A DNA stretch of 64,000 bases from Nonomuraea polychroma (GTDB lineage: Bacteria; Actinomycetota; Actinomycetes; Streptosporangiales; Streptosporangiaceae): NCBI RefSeq assembly GCF_004011505.1, contig NZ_SAUN01000001.1, forward strand, positions 10,505,501-10,569,500, read 5' to 3'. Positions 1-7,912 of the stretch are shown piece by piece; position 1 is the first letter of the stretch; each line of letters begins with the position of its first letter. Below the pieces are notes generated by a model. It saw only the letters and a program-made list of their open reading frames with translations, was not told the DNA's origin and did no database searches. A program made the position numbers and the translations under genes.

Positions 1-795
1 GGATCGAGTGTCTCGGACTTCTCCGAGATCACCCGCAGCGAGCCCGAGAAGTCGTTGCTTGCGCCCCTTCACGGTAAGGGCGGCCGCAACGTACACGGCC
101 GAGTCACCGCGCGCCACCAGGGCGGCGGTCACAAGCGCGCCTACCGGATCATTGACTTCCGTAGGCATGACAAGGACGGCATTCCGGCCAAGGTCGCTCA
201 CATCGAGTACGACCCCAACCGCACCGCCAATATCGCTCTGCTCCACTACGCCGACGGCGAGAAGCGCTACATCATCGCGCCGACGGGCCTCAAGCAGGGC
301 GACCGTATCGAGAACGGCCCCGCGGCCGACATCAAGCCGGGCAACTGCCTGCCGCTGCGCAACATCCCGACCGGTACCTTCATCCACGCGGTGGAGCTCC
401 GTCCGGGCGGCGGCGCCAAGCTCGGTCGTAGCGCGGGCGCCCAGATCCAGCTGCTCGCCAAGGAAGGCCAGTACGCCACCCTGCGTATGCCGTCCGGTGA
501 GATGCGCATGGTCGACGTGCGCTGCCGGGCGACGGTGGGCCAGGTCGGCAACGCCGAGCAGGCCAACATCAACTGGGGCAAGGCCGGCCGCATGCGGTGG
601 AAGGGCAAGCGCCCCACCGTCCGCGGTGTCGCGATGAACCCCGTCGACCACCCGCACGGTGGTGGTGAGGGCAAGACCTCCGGCGGTCGCCACCCGGTGA
701 ACCCGAAGGGCAAGCCCGAGGGCCGCACCCGCCAGGCCAACAAGTCCAGCGACCGGCTGATCATCCGTCGTCGGAGCAAGAGGAAGAAGCGGTAG
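1..795 (+). CDS. rplB: 50S ribosomal protein L2 (5' end outside window)
   Basis: This is the C-terminal part of ribosomal protein L2, which binds 23S rRNA near the peptidyl transferase centre and is needed for subunit joining. The reading frame is already open at base 1 (GSSVSDFSEITRSEPEK) and runs to TAG at 793-795, giving 264 residues of a protein usually about 275-278 long. The conserved stretch AMNPVDHPHGGGEGKTSGG, holding the histidine of the peptidyl-transferase-proximal loop, is intact, as is the basic C-terminus RRRSKRKKR. It is followed 11 bases later by rpsS in the S10 gene order. Identification is certain; only the N-terminus is missing. Confidence 0.98.
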   Translation, partial: GSSVSDFSEITRSEPEKSLLAPLHGKGGRNVHGRVTARHQGGGHKRAYRIIDFRRHDKDGIPAKVAHIEYDPNRTANIALLHYADGEKRYIIAPTGLKQGDRIENGPAADIKPGNCLPLRNIPTGTFIHAVELRPGGGAKLGRSAGAQIQLLAKEGQYATLRMPSGEMRMVDVRCRATVGQVGNAEQANINWGKAGRMRWKGKRPTVRGVAMNPVDHPHGGGEGKTSGGRHPVNPKGKPEGRTRQANKSSDRLIIRRRSKRKKR

Positions 796-806
796 GAGCA
801 GCCGAA

Positions 807-1085
807 ATGCCACGTAGCCTTAAGAAGGGTCCCTTCGTGGACGACCACCTCGCCAAGAAGGTGGACGCCCAGAACGAGAAGGGCACCAAGAACGTCATCA
901 AGACGTGGTCGCGGCGCTCCATGATCGTTCCTGACATGCTCGGGCACACGATCGCCGTGCACGACGGCCGCAAGCACGTCCCGGTGTTCATCACCGAGTC
1001 CATGATCGGCCACAAGCTCGGAGAGTTCGCCCCCACGCGGACGTTCCGCAGCCACGTCAAGGAAGACCGCCGCAGCCGGCGGTAA
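807..1085 (+). CDS. rpsS: 30S ribosomal protein S19
   Basis: Ribosomal protein S19, 92 residues, a small-subunit head protein that contacts S13 and 16S rRNA near the A-site tRNA. The start MPRSLKKGPFVDDHL and the conserved RRSMIVPDMLGHTIAVHDG segment are family hallmarks, and the length is normal for bacteria (about 92-93). The ATG lies after an AGGAG ribosome-binding site within the 11-base gap from rplB. The basic end KEDRRSRR is typical. It sits between rplB and rplV, the standard S10 operon order, so it is presumably co-transcribed with them. Confidence 0.98.
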   Translation: MPRSLKKGPFVDDHLAKKVDAQNEKGTKNVIKTWSRRSMIVPDMLGHTIAVHDGRKHVPVFITESMIGHKLGEFAPTRTFRSHVKEDRRSRR

Positions 1086-1109
1086 GCGTCCCGGAAGTAG
1101 GAGAAAGCG

Positions 1110-1463
1110 ATGGAAGCCAGGGCTCAGGCGCGGTTCGTCCGTGTCACGCCCCAGAAGGCCCGCCGCGTGGTGGACCTCATTCGCGGGCTGCCCGCTTCGG
1201 AGGCGCAGGCCGTGCTGCAGTTCGCTCCCCAGTCGGCGAGCGAGCCGATCTACAAGGTGCTCAGCAGCGCGATGGCGAACGCGGAGCACAACTTCGACCT
1301 CGACCCGCAGACGCTCGTCGTCAGCCGGGCGTGGGTCGACGAGGGCCCGACGCTGAAGCGGTTCCGCCCGCGTGCACAGGGTCGCGCCTATCGGATCAAC
1401 AAGCGGACGAGCCACATCACTGTGATCGTGGAGTCCCGCGAGCCGAAGGGAAGGACCCGATAG
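1110..1463 (+). CDS. rplV: 50S ribosomal protein L22
   Basis: Ribosomal protein L22, 117 residues, whose extended hairpin lines the nascent-peptide exit tunnel and whose globular part binds several 23S domains. The motifs VRVTPQKARRVVDLIRG near the N-terminus and FRPRAQGRAYRINKRTSHI near the C-terminus mark the family. AGGAG lies just upstream of the ATG. The TAG stop shares its last base with the GTG start of rpsC (TAGTG), so the two genes are translationally coupled. Length and domain content are ordinary. Confidence 0.98.
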   Translation: MEARAQARFVRVTPQKARRVVDLIRGLPASEAQAVLQFAPQSASEPIYKVLSSAMANAEHNFDLDPQTLVVSRAWVDEGPTLKRFRPRAQGRAYRINKRTSHITVIVESREPKGRTR

Positions 1464-2290
1464 TGGGCCAGAAGGTTAACCCGCACGGGTTCCGCCTCGG
1501 CATCACGACCGACTTCAAGAGCCGGTGGTACGCCGACAAGCTGTACAAGTCGTACGTCGCCGAGGACGTGGCGATCCGCCGCATGCTGCAGAAGGGCATG
1601 GAGCGGGCCGGCATCTCCAAGGTCGAGATCGAGCGCACCACGGACCGCGTACAGGTGGACATCCACACCGCGCGTCCCGGCATCGTGATCGGCCGGCGCG
1701 GCGCCGAGGCGGACCGTATCCGTGGCGACCTGGAGAAGCTGACCAAGAAGCAGGTCCAGCTCAACATCCTCGAGGTCAAGAACCCGGAGATCGACGCGCA
1801 GCTCGTCGCGCAGGGCGTGGCCGAGCAGCTGTCCAGCCGTGTCTCGTTCCGCCGTGCCATGCGCAAGGCGATGCAGTCGGCCATGAAGTCCGGCGCCAAG
1901 GGCATCCGTGTCCAGTGCGCGGGTCGTCTGGGCGGCGCCGAGATGTCGAGGTCGGAGTTCTACCGCGAGGGCCGGGTGCCGCTGCACACGCTCCGCGCGG
2001 ACATCGACTACGGCTTCTACGAGGCCCGTACGACCTTCGGCCGCATCGGCGTGAAGGTCTGGATCTACAAGGGCGAGGCTCCGACCAGCCGCGCCGAGCG
2101 CGAGGCGGCTGCCGCCGGCGCTCGTGCCGGCCAGCGTCGCGAGCGTGACGACCGTCGTGGTGGCGGTGAGCGTCCCCGTCGTGGTGGCGACCGCCCGCGT
2201 CGTGGCGGCCGCGCCCCCCGCACCGAGGCGGCCTCCCAGGCTGCCCCCGAGACCGGCCCGGCCGCGCAGCCGGGTGCTGAAGGGAGCTGA
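1463..2290 (+). CDS. rpsC: 30S ribosomal protein S3
   Basis: Ribosomal protein S3, 275 residues from the GTG at 1463, part of the mRNA entry tunnel of the small subunit. I chose this start because it gives the conserved N-terminus VGQKVNPHGFRLGI and overlaps the rplV stop by one base; the longer open frame beginning at 1331 would lie inside rplV. A KH type 2 domain follows (GIVIGRRGAEADRIR), then the S3 C-terminal domain. The last 50 or so residues form an Arg/Gly-rich tail ending in an Ala/Pro-rich stretch, a lineage-specific extension common in actinobacteria. Confidence 0.97.
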   Translation: MGQKVNPHGFRLGITTDFKSRWYADKLYKSYVAEDVAIRRMLQKGMERAGISKVEIERTTDRVQVDIHTARPGIVIGRRGAEADRIRGDLEKLTKKQVQLNILEVKNPEIDAQLVAQGVAEQLSSRVSFRRAMRKAMQSAMKSGAKGIRVQCAGRLGGAEMSRSEFYREGRVPLHTLRADIDYGFYEARTTFGRIGVKVWIYKGEAPTSRAEREAAAAGARAGQRRERDDRRGGGERPRRGGDRPRRGGRAPRTEAASQAAPETGPAAQPGAEGS

Positions 2291-2292
2291 CC

Positions 2293-2712
2293 ATGCTGAT
2301 CCCGCGCAGGGTCAAGCACCGCAAGCAGCACCGGCCTGACCGCAGCGGAGCCGCCAAGGGCGGCACCAGGGTCGTGTTCGGCGAGTTCGGCATTCAGGCG
2401 ATTGAGCACTCCTACGTGACCAACCGCCAGATCGAGTCCGCTCGTATCGCCATGACCCGTCACATCCGCCGTGGCGGCAAGGTGTGGATCAACATCTACC
2501 CCGACCGCCCCCTCACCAAGAAGCCCGCCGAGACCCGCATGGGTTCCGGTAAGGGCTCGCCGGAGTGGTGGATCGCCAACGTCAAGCCCGGACGCGTGAT
2601 GTTCGAGCTGTCCGGCGTGGCGGAGTCGGTGGCGCGTGAGGCGCTCACCAGGGCGATTCACAAGCTCCCGATGAAGTGCAAGATCGTTAAGCGTGAAGTG
2701 GGTGAGGCGTGA
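2293..2712 (+). CDS. rplP: 50S ribosomal protein L16
   Basis: Ribosomal protein L16, 139 residues, which binds 23S rRNA near the A-site tRNA elbow and is a late assembly protein. The N-terminus MLIPRRVKHRKQHR and the central GKVWINIYPDRPLTKKPAE are diagnostic, and MGSGKGSPEWW follows as expected. The ATG is two bases after the rpsC stop. The TGA stop overlaps the next start (TGATG), coupling it to rpmC. Nothing unusual in length or composition. Confidence 0.98.
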   Translation: MLIPRRVKHRKQHRPDRSGAAKGGTRVVFGEFGIQAIEHSYVTNRQIESARIAMTRHIRRGGKVWINIYPDRPLTKKPAETRMGSGKGSPEWWIANVKPGRVMFELSGVAESVAREALTRAIHKLPMKCKIVKREVGEA

Positions 2713-2948
2713 TGGCTAAGGGCCTGACCGCCGGCGAGCTGCGAGTGGAGGACCAGGACACCCTGGTCCAGAAGCTCAAGGAGGCCAAGGAGGAGCTGTT
2801 CAACCTCCGCTTCCAGGCGGCGACCGGTCAGTTGGAGAGCCACGGGCGGCTGCGTGCCGTCCGCCGCGAGATCGCCCGTATCTACACCGTGATGCGCGAG
2901 CGTGAGCTCGGCATCGTCACGGTCGAGAAGGAGACGAGCGATGGCTGA
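2712..2948 (+). CDS. rpmC: 50S ribosomal protein L29
   Basis: Ribosomal protein L29, 78 residues, a helical-hairpin protein near the polypeptide exit that helps dock trigger factor and SRP. I start it at the ATG at 2712, overlapping the rplP stop by one base; a GTG at 2709 is the only other option and adds one residue. The two-helix pattern LVQKLKEAKEELFNLRFQ and RAVRREIARIYTVMREREL is characteristic. The last eight bases overlap the start of rpsQ, so the pair is tightly coupled. Confidence 0.96.
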   Translation: MAKGLTAGELRVEDQDTLVQKLKEAKEELFNLRFQAATGQLESHGRLRAVRREIARIYTVMRERELGIVTVEKETSDG

Positions 2949-3231
2949 GACTGAGACCACTGAGAACACCACCGAGAACGCGCGGAACTTCCGCAAGGTC
3001 CGTGAGGGCCTGGTCGTCAGCGACAAGATGGACAAGACCGTCGTCGTCGCCGTCGAGGACCGCGTGAAGCACCGCCTGTACGGCAAGGTCATCCGCCGTA
3101 CGACCAAGTACAAGGCGCACGACGAGGCCAACGCCTGCGGCGTCGGCGACCGCGTGCTGCTCATGGAGACCCGCCCCCTCTCCGCCACCAAGCGGTGGAG
3201 GGTCGTGGAGATCCTCGAGAAGGCCAAGTAA
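2941..3231 (+). CDS. rpsQ: 30S ribosomal protein S17
   Basis: Ribosomal protein S17, 96 residues, an OB-fold protein that binds 16S rRNA early in small-subunit assembly. The core LVVSDKMDKTVVVAVEDRVKH and the end LSATKRWRVVEILEKAK identify it. I place the start at the ATG at 2941, inside the end of rpmC; it leaves an acidic, threonine-rich leader (MAETETTENTTEN) ahead of the fold, as is usual in actinobacteria. It is the last gene of the S10 block; a 191-base gap with two hairpins separates it from rplN. Confidence 0.97.
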   Translation: MAETETTENTTENARNFRKVREGLVVSDKMDKTVVVAVEDRVKHRLYGKVIRRTTKYKAHDEANACGVGDRVLLMETRPLSATKRWRVVEILEKAK

Positions 3232-3257
3232 CCCTTCTCGGATATACCGCGCCTCGT

Positions 3258-3276
3258 GGGGGCTCTCAGAGCCCCC
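3258..3276 (+). terminator. Hairpin after rpsQ (S10/spc boundary)
   Basis: A near-perfect inverted repeat GGGGGCTC-TCA-GAGCCCCC sits 26 bases after the rpsQ stop, with no T-run behind it. A second, shorter hairpin (GCCCTC-TGA-GAGGGC) lies at 3330-3344. Together they fill the gap between rpsQ and rplN, where the S10 and spc operons meet. They could weaken read-through or process the transcript; whether either terminates is not shown by the sequence. Confidence 0.5.
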
Positions 3277-3329
3277 ATGACGGCGTCCAAGGACGCGGGG
3301 CCACCAGGTCCCGCGTCGCCTGCGGTGCG

Positions 3330-3344
3330 GCCCTCTGAGAGGGC
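3330..3344 (+). other. Second hairpin upstream of rplN
   Basis: A 6-bp stem with a TGA loop (GCCCTC-TGA-GAGGGC), 79 bases before the rplN start. It could be part of the rplN leader RNA or an mRNA processing site. I see no convincing -35/-10 pair between the two hairpins, so where the spc transcript begins is unknown. Confidence 0.35.
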
Positions 3345-3422
3345 TGTGGCCGGGGGAACAAGACAACGACGGGTTCCGCCAGGCTCAGAAATGAGAACCG
3401 GCGCGACTAACAGGAGTTCAAC

Positions 3423-3794
3423 GTGATCCAGCAGGAGTCGCGGCTCAAGGTCGCCGACAACACGGGCGCAAAGGAGATCCTTTGCATCCGTGTTCTCGGT
3501 GGCTCGGGCCGACGCTACGCCGGTATCGGCGACGTCATCGTCGCCACTGTCAAGGACGCGCTGCCGGGCAGCACTGGCGTCAAGAAGGGCGACGTGGTCA
3601 AGGCCGTCATCGTCCGCACTGTCAAGGAGCGCCGCCGGCCCGACGGCTCCTACATCCGCTTCGACGAGAACGCCGCCGTCATCATCAAGGACAGCGGTGA
3701 CCCTCGCGGCACTCGTATCTTCGGCCCGGTCGGCCGCGAGCTGCGCGACAAGAAGTTCATGCGCATCATCTCGCTCGCCCCGGAGGTGTTGTAA
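3423..3794 (+). CDS. rplN: 50S ribosomal protein L14
   Basis: Ribosomal protein L14, 123 residues starting at a GTG after an AGGAG site. It sits at the subunit interface, bridging to 16S rRNA, and is the docking place of the silencing factor RsfS. The family signatures RLKVADNTGAKEILCIRVLG and RPDGSYIRFDENAAVIIK are present, and the length is typical (122). Its TAA stop shares the final A with the ATG of rplX. It heads the spc block after a long gap carrying two hairpins. Confidence 0.98.
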   Translation: MIQQESRLKVADNTGAKEILCIRVLGGSGRRYAGIGDVIVATVKDALPGSTGVKKGDVVKAVIVRTVKERRRPDGSYIRFDENAAVIIKDSGDPRGTRIFGPVGRELRDKKFMRIISLAPEVL

Positions 3795-4102
3795 TGCCGA
3801 AGTCGTTGCATGTGAAGAAGGGTGACCTCGTTCAGGTCATCGCCGGCAAGGACCGGGGTGCCAAGGGCCGTGTGATCGCCACTCTCCCGCGCGAGGACCG
3901 CGTGGTGGTCGAGGGCGTCAACATGATCAAGAAGCACTCGAAGGAGACCCACCAGGGTCCGCGCGGCGCCAAGACCGGCGGCGTGCAGACCATGGAGGGC
4001 CCGATCCACGTCTCGAACGTGAAGAAGCTCAAGGACGAGAAGCCCGCCGACAAGAAGGCCGACGAGAAGACGGCCGACGAGAAGACGGGTGAGGACAGCT
4101 GA
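3794..4102 (+). CDS. rplX: 50S ribosomal protein L24
   Basis: Ribosomal protein L24, 102 residues, an assembly-initiator protein that binds the 5' end of 23S rRNA. The KOW motif region KGDLVQVIAGKDRGAKGRVI lies at the N-terminus. After about residue 75 comes a low-complexity charged tail of Lys, Asp and Glu with short repeats (DKKADEKTADEKT), a lineage-specific addition. Start and stop each overlap the neighbouring genes by one base (TAATG and TGATG), so translation is coupled from rplN through rplE. Confidence 0.97.
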   Translation: MPKSLHVKKGDLVQVIAGKDRGAKGRVIATLPREDRVVVEGVNMIKKHSKETHQGPRGAKTGGVQTMEGPIHVSNVKKLKDEKPADKKADEKTADEKTGEDS

Positions 4103-4677
4103 TGACCGCCACGACCACTGAGACCGAGCGCCCGACGCCGCGACTCAAGACGAAGTACCGCGAAGAGATCGCGCAGCAGCTTCGCGAGCAGTTCGGCATC
4201 GAGAACGTCATGCAGATCCCGGCCCTGACCAAGATCAAGGTCAACATGGGCGTGGGCGAGGCGGCTCGTGACTCGAAGCTCATCGAGGGCGCCGTTCGCG
4301 ACCTCACCGCGATCACCGGCCAGAAGCCGGCCGTCGTCCGGGCGCGCAAGTCCATCGCGCAGTTCAAGCTGCGTGAGGGCATGCCGATCGGCGCGCACGT
4401 CACGCTGCGCGGCGACCGCATGTGGGAGTTCCTCGACCGGCTGCTGGCGCTGGCGCTGCCCCGTATCAGGGACTTCCGCGGCCTGTCGCCCAAGCAGTTC
4501 GACGGCAACGGCAACTACACGTTCGGTCTGACCGAGCAGGTCATGTTCCACGAGGTCGACCAGGACAAGGTCGACCGGCCGCGGGGCATGGACATCACGA
4601 TCGTGACCACCGCGACGAACGACGAACAGGGCCGGGCGCTGCTGAAGCTCCTCGGGTTCCCCTTCAAGGAGGCCTGA
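4102..4677 (+). CDS. rplE: 50S ribosomal protein L5
   Basis: Ribosomal protein L5, 191 residues, a 5S rRNA-binding protein of the central protuberance that contacts the P-site tRNA and S13. Diagnostic stretches are VNMGVGEAARDSKLI, ARKSIAQFKLREGMPIG and YTFGLTEQVMFHEVDQDKV. The N-terminus carries about ten extra Thr/Glu residues compared with shorter homologues. The start overlaps the rplX stop by one base; rpsN follows after five bases. Confidence 0.98.
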   Translation: MTATTTETERPTPRLKTKYREEIAQQLREQFGIENVMQIPALTKIKVNMGVGEAARDSKLIEGAVRDLTAITGQKPAVVRARKSIAQFKLREGMPIGAHVTLRGDRMWEFLDRLLALALPRIRDFRGLSPKQFDGNGNYTFGLTEQVMFHEVDQDKVDRPRGMDITIVTTATNDEQGRALLKLLGFPFKEA

Positions 4678-4682
4678 TCCAG

Positions 4683-4868
4683 ATGGCGAAGAAGTCGCTG
4701 ATCGCCAAGGCGGGGCGCAAGCAGAAGTTCGAGGTCCGGGCCTACACCCGGTGCTCGCGTTGTGGCCGGCCGCGCGCCGTCTACCGCAAGTTCGGGCTCT
4801 GCCGCGTGTGCTTCCGCGAGATGGCGCACCGGGGCGAGCTGCCCGGCATCACCAAGTCCAGCTGGTAG
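4683..4868 (+). CDS. rpsN: 30S ribosomal protein S14, zinc-binding type
   Basis: A 61-residue S14 of the short zinc-binding (C+) type, a protein of the small-subunit head. Four cysteines form the zinc site in two CxxC pairs (Cys24/27 and Cys40/43). I chose the ATG at 4683, giving MAKKSLIAKAGRKQKFEVR; the upstream open frame lies inside rplE and is not credible. The zinc-free paralogue found in some actinobacterial zinc-starvation operons is not in this window. The end GITKSSW is characteristic of the short form. Confidence 0.97.
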   Translation: MAKKSLIAKAGRKQKFEVRAYTRCSRCGRPRAVYRKFGLCRVCFREMAHRGELPGITKSSW

Positions 4869-5095
4869 ATACCCTAAGGGGCGGCCCTGCGTCGCCCCAC
4901 CGTACATATCAGAAGAAGATCAGGACGCGCTTGCGTCCGTGACCGCGCCGAAGGTCCACCGGCAGAGCACGGAGAGGTAGCCGAAGCGGACGCTGAGGGA
5001 TGCGAAGCAGACCTCAGGGTGCAAGCTGAGGCGGACTCGACCATCAGCAGTGCTTGGCCGACTGGAAACCGCGGCGAGGAAGGCCACTGGCCATC

Positions 5096-5494
5096 ATGAC
5101 GATGACCGACCCGATTGCAGACATGTTGACACGTCTGCGCAACGCGAACTCGGCGTACCACGACAGCGTGTCGATGCCGTATTCGAAGATCAAGGCGCAC
5201 ATCGCCGAGATCCTCCAGCAGGAGGGCTACATCCAGGCCTGGACCGTCGAAGACGCCAAGGTCGGGAAGAACCTCGTGGTGGAGCTCAAGTTCGGGCCCA
5301 CCCGTGAGCGGTCGCTCGCGGGCCTGCGCCGGGTTTCCAAGCCCGGTCTGCGGGTTTATGCGAAGAAGGACAACCTGCCTCGAGTCCTGGGCGGACTGGG
5401 CGTCGCGATCATCTCGACGTCCCACGGCCTCATGACCGACAAGCAGGCCGGCAAGCGTGGTGTGGGCGGGGAAGTCCTCGCCTACGTCTGGTAG
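5096..5494 (+). CDS. rpsH: 30S ribosomal protein S8
   Basis: Ribosomal protein S8, 132 residues, a primary 16S rRNA-binding protein; in E. coli it also represses the spc operon by binding its mRNA. I start it at the ATG at 5096 (MTMTDPIADMLTRLRNAN), the family-typical N-terminus; a longer frame from 5054 adds 14 unlikely residues. The C-terminal GGEVLAYVW is conserved. The 227-base gap before it is long for this operon and shows no gene; a leader or processing element there is possible but not identified. Confidence 0.96.
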   Translation: MTMTDPIADMLTRLRNANSAYHDSVSMPYSKIKAHIAEILQQEGYIQAWTVEDAKVGKNLVVELKFGPTRERSLAGLRRVSKPGLRVYAKKDNLPRVLGGLGVAIISTSHGLMTDKQAGKRGVGGEVLAYVW

Positions 5495-5510
5495 AGGGGA
5501 GGAACACAGC

Positions 5511-6053
5511 ATGTCGCGTATCGGACGGCTGCCCATCCCTGTGCCCAGCGGCGTAGACATCACGATCGACGGCCAGGATGTCCAGGTCAAGGGCCCGAAG
5601 GGCACGCTCACTCACACGGTCGCCGAGCCCATCAAGGTGGCTCGGGACGACGACGGCGCCATCGCCGTCACCCGGCCCAGCGACGAGAACAAGGTGCGTG
5701 CGCTGCACGGCCTGTCCAGGACGCTGATCGCCAACATGGTGCAGGGCGTCACCCAGGGGTACTCGAAGTCCCTGGAGATCGTCGGCGTCGGTTACCGCGT
5801 TCAGGCCAAGGGCCCGACGCAGCTGGAGTTCTCGCTGGGCTTCAGTCACCCGGTCATCGTCGACGCCCCCGAGGGCGTCTCCTTCCGCGTCGAGAAGCCG
5901 ACCCTGTTCCACGTGGACGGCATCGACAAGCAGAAGGTCGGCGAGGTCGCCGCCAACATCCGCAAGTTGCGCAAGCCTGACCCGTACAAGGGCAAGGGCG
6001 TGCGTTACCAGGGCGAACAGATCCGCCGCAAGGTCGGAAAGGCTGGTAAGTAG
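5511..6053 (+). CDS. rplF: 50S ribosomal protein L6
   Basis: Ribosomal protein L6, 180 residues, a two-domain protein that binds domain VI of 23S rRNA close to the sarcin-ricin loop and the factor-binding site. The ATG at 5511 follows a strong GAGGGGAGGA site and gives the classic start MSRIGRLPIPVPSGV. The signature RKPDPYKGKGVRYQGE lies near the C-terminus. Gene order and length are standard, and rplR follows two bases after the stop. Confidence 0.97.
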   Translation: MSRIGRLPIPVPSGVDITIDGQDVQVKGPKGTLTHTVAEPIKVARDDDGAIAVTRPSDENKVRALHGLSRTLIANMVQGVTQGYSKSLEIVGVGYRVQAKGPTQLEFSLGFSHPVIVDAPEGVSFRVEKPTLFHVDGIDKQKVGEVAANIRKLRKPDPYKGKGVRYQGEQIRRKVGKAGK

Positions 6054-6055
6054 GC

Positions 6056-6439
6056 ATGGCTCCGAAGACTGCGTTCAGCAAGCACACGGCTGCCCGCACC
6101 GTCTCGCGGGCCCGCCGTCACCGCCGCGTCCGCAAGAACGTCGTCGGCACGACCGCGCGCCCGCGCCTGGTCGTCAACCGCTCGACCCGTCACATATTCG
6201 TCCAGATCGTGGACGACACCGTCGGCCACACGCTGGTGAGCGCGTCCACCATGGACCCCTCGCTGCGCGCGCTGGAGGCGGACAAGACCGAGAAGGCCAA
6301 GAAGGTCGGCGAGCTCCTCGCTCAGCGGGCCAAGGAAGCCGGGATCACGGCGGTCGTCTTCGACCGCGGTGGAAACCGCTACGCCGGGCGCATCGCCGCT
6401 CTGGCGGACAGCGCCCGCGAAGGCGGGCTCGAGTTCTGA
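6056..6439 (+). CDS. rplR: 50S ribosomal protein L18
   Basis: Ribosomal protein L18, 127 residues, which carries 5S rRNA into the large subunit together with L5. A basic N-terminus (SRARRHRRVRKNV) is followed by the conserved RPRLVVNRSTRHIFVQIVDD and the end FDRGGNRYAGRIAALADSAR. The start is two bases after the rplF stop, so it is read on the same message. Nothing unusual. Confidence 0.98.
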   Translation: MAPKTAFSKHTAARTVSRARRHRRVRKNVVGTTARPRLVVNRSTRHIFVQIVDDTVGHTLVSASTMDPSLRALEADKTEKAKKVGELLAQRAKEAGITAVVFDRGGNRYAGRIAALADSAREGGLEF

Positions 6440-6467
6440 TGACCGCAATTGAGATGAGGAACCACTG

Positions 6468-7097
6468 ATGGCTGCAGCTCCGCGTCGCGGTGGCGGCACC
6501 GGTGGCGAGCGGCGGGACCGTCGTGACGATCGCCGCGGTGGCGCCGCCGACAAGGGCGTCTCGTACATCGAGCGCGTAGTGAAGATCAACCGAGTGGCCA
6601 AGGTCGTGAAGGGTGGTCGTCGCTTCAGCTTCACCGCCCTCGTCGTCGTCGGTGACGGCAACGGCCTGGTCGGCGTCGGCTATGGCAAGGCCAAGGAAGT
6701 CCCCGCCGCCATCGCCAAGGGCGTCGAGGAAGCGAAGAAGCACTTCTTCAAGGTGCCGCGCATCCAGGGCACCATTCCGCACACCGTGCAGGGCGAGGAG
6801 GCGGCCGGCGTCGTCTTCCTGCGTCCGGCCTCGGCCGGTACCGGCGTCATCGCCGGTGGCCCGGTGCGTGCGGTGCTGGAGTGTGCCGGTATCCACGACG
6901 TGCTGTCCAAGTCGCTCGGCTCGGACAACCCGATCAACATCGTGCACGCCACCGTGGCGGCTCTGAAGGGCCTTTCCCGGCCCGAGGAGATCGCCGCCCG
7001 CCGTGGCCTGCCGATCGAGGACGTGGCTCCGGCCCGGATGCTCAAGGCTCAGCGCGAGGGCATCGCGGAAGCCGCGGCCGCGAAGGCGGTGAGCTAG
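6468..7097 (+). CDS. rpsE: 30S ribosomal protein S5
   Basis: Ribosomal protein S5, 209 residues, important for mRNA entry, translational accuracy and the site of classical spectinomycin-resistance changes. An Arg/Gly-rich N-terminal extension of about 27 residues precedes the double-stranded-RNA-like domain (YIERVVKINRVAKVVKGGRR) and the C-terminal domain (GTGVIAGGPVRAVLE). The extension explains the length above the 166 of E. coli. rpmD starts two bases after its TAG. Confidence 0.97.
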   Translation: MAAAPRRGGGTGGERRDRRDDRRGGAADKGVSYIERVVKINRVAKVVKGGRRFSFTALVVVGDGNGLVGVGYGKAKEVPAAIAKGVEEAKKHFFKVPRIQGTIPHTVQGEEAAGVVFLRPASAGTGVIAGGPVRAVLECAGIHDVLSKSLGSDNPINIVHATVAALKGLSRPEEIAARRGLPIEDVAPARMLKAQREGIAEAAAAKAVS

Positions 7098-7099
7098 TC

Positions 7100-7282
7100 A
7101 TGGCACGCCTGAAGATCACTCAGGTTCGCTCGAAGATCGGTGGCAAGCAGAACCAGCGTGACTCGCTGCGTTCGCTTGGCCTGAAGCGAATCGGCGATGT
7201 CGTCGTCAAGGAGGACCGGCCCGAGATTCGCGGGATGGTCTCCGTGGTGACGCACCTCGTCGAGGTGGAAGAGGTCGACTAG
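7100..7282 (+). CDS. rpmD: 50S ribosomal protein L30
   Basis: Ribosomal protein L30, 60 residues, a small two-helix, three-strand protein of the large subunit that some bacteria lack. I start it at the ATG at 7100, giving MARLKITQVRSKIGGKQNQR; the longer open frame is inside rpsE. The pattern LRSLGLKRIGDVVVKEDRPEIRG after the start is the family core, apart from an acidic C-terminus. It lies between rpsE and rplO with two-base gaps on both sides, the canonical spc order. Confidence 0.96.
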   Translation: MARLKITQVRSKIGGKQNQRDSLRSLGLKRIGDVVVKEDRPEIRGMVSVVTHLVEVEEVD

Positions 7283-7284
7283 TC

Positions 7285-7740
7285 ATGACTGACAAGGCTC
7301 CGCTCAAGATTCACGACCTCCGTCCTGCTCCGGGCGCCAACAAGGCCAAGGTCCGCAAGGGCCGTGGCGAGGCGTCGAAGGGCAAGACGGCCGGTCGCGG
7401 CACCAAGGGCAGCCACGCCCGCACGTCGGTCCCCCTCGGTTTCGAGGGTGGCCAGGTGCCGCTGCAGAGGCGTCTGCCGAAGCTCAAGGGCTTCTCCAAC
7501 GCCCTGTTCAAGACGACCTACCAGGTCGTCAACCTCGACAAGCTCGGCGAGCTGTTCCCCGATGGTGGCGAGGTCACCGTCGAGGCGCTGGTCGCCAAGG
7601 GTGCTGTTCGCAAGAACCAGCTCGTCAAGGTGCTCGGCACCGGCGAGATCTCGGTCGCGGTGAACGTGCAGGCTCACGCCTTCTCGTCCGCCGCGAAGGA
7701 GAAGATCGCCGCCGCCGGTGGCTCCGTTACCGAGCTGTAG
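7285..7740 (+). CDS. rplO: 50S ribosomal protein L15
   Basis: Ribosomal protein L15, 151 residues, a late-assembling large-subunit protein with a long extended N-terminal arm. The glycine- and lysine-rich arm (KVRKGRGEASKGKTAGRGTKG) and the GFEGGQVPLQRRLPKLKGF segment identify it. The end AAAGGSVTEL is conserved. It is the last ribosomal gene before secY; a GC-rich hairpin and 172 bases follow, so secY may be partly independent. Confidence 0.97.
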   Translation: MTDKAPLKIHDLRPAPGANKAKVRKGRGEASKGKTAGRGTKGSHARTSVPLGFEGGQVPLQRRLPKLKGFSNALFKTTYQVVNLDKLGELFPDGGEVTVEALVAKGAVRKNQLVKVLGTGEISVAVNVQAHAFSSAAKEKIAAAGGSVTEL

Positions 7741-7754
7741 CAACGCTATGACGA

Positions 7755-7787
7755 GGCGTGGGGGCTCTGACAATGGGCCCCCACGCC
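7755..7787 (+). terminator. Hairpin between rplO and secY
   Basis: An 11-bp perfect stem (GGCGTGGGGGC / GCCCCCACGCC) with an 11-base loop, 15 bases after the rplO stop, without a T-run. It probably reduces read-through into secY. A perfect -35-like TTGACA lies downstream at 7834-7839, but I see no good -10 at the right distance, so a separate secY promoter is only a possibility. Confidence 0.55.
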
Positions 7788-7912
7788 CGTAGTGCGTTAG
7801 AGTTCGCAGACGGCAGGCTTCTGTCCGGCTCGTTTGACAATGAGACTCAGATGGCAGATTCCCGCACCATCGCCGCATACTCACATCGCCTTATAGGCGC
7901 GCAGGAGGGACC

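Noticed and set aside
267..1415. Long minus-strand open frame (382 codons) over the L2-L22 genes
   Set aside because: It is the antisense shadow of well-identified ribosomal genes; GC-rich third positions open the opposite frames. No domain or ribosome-binding site supports it.
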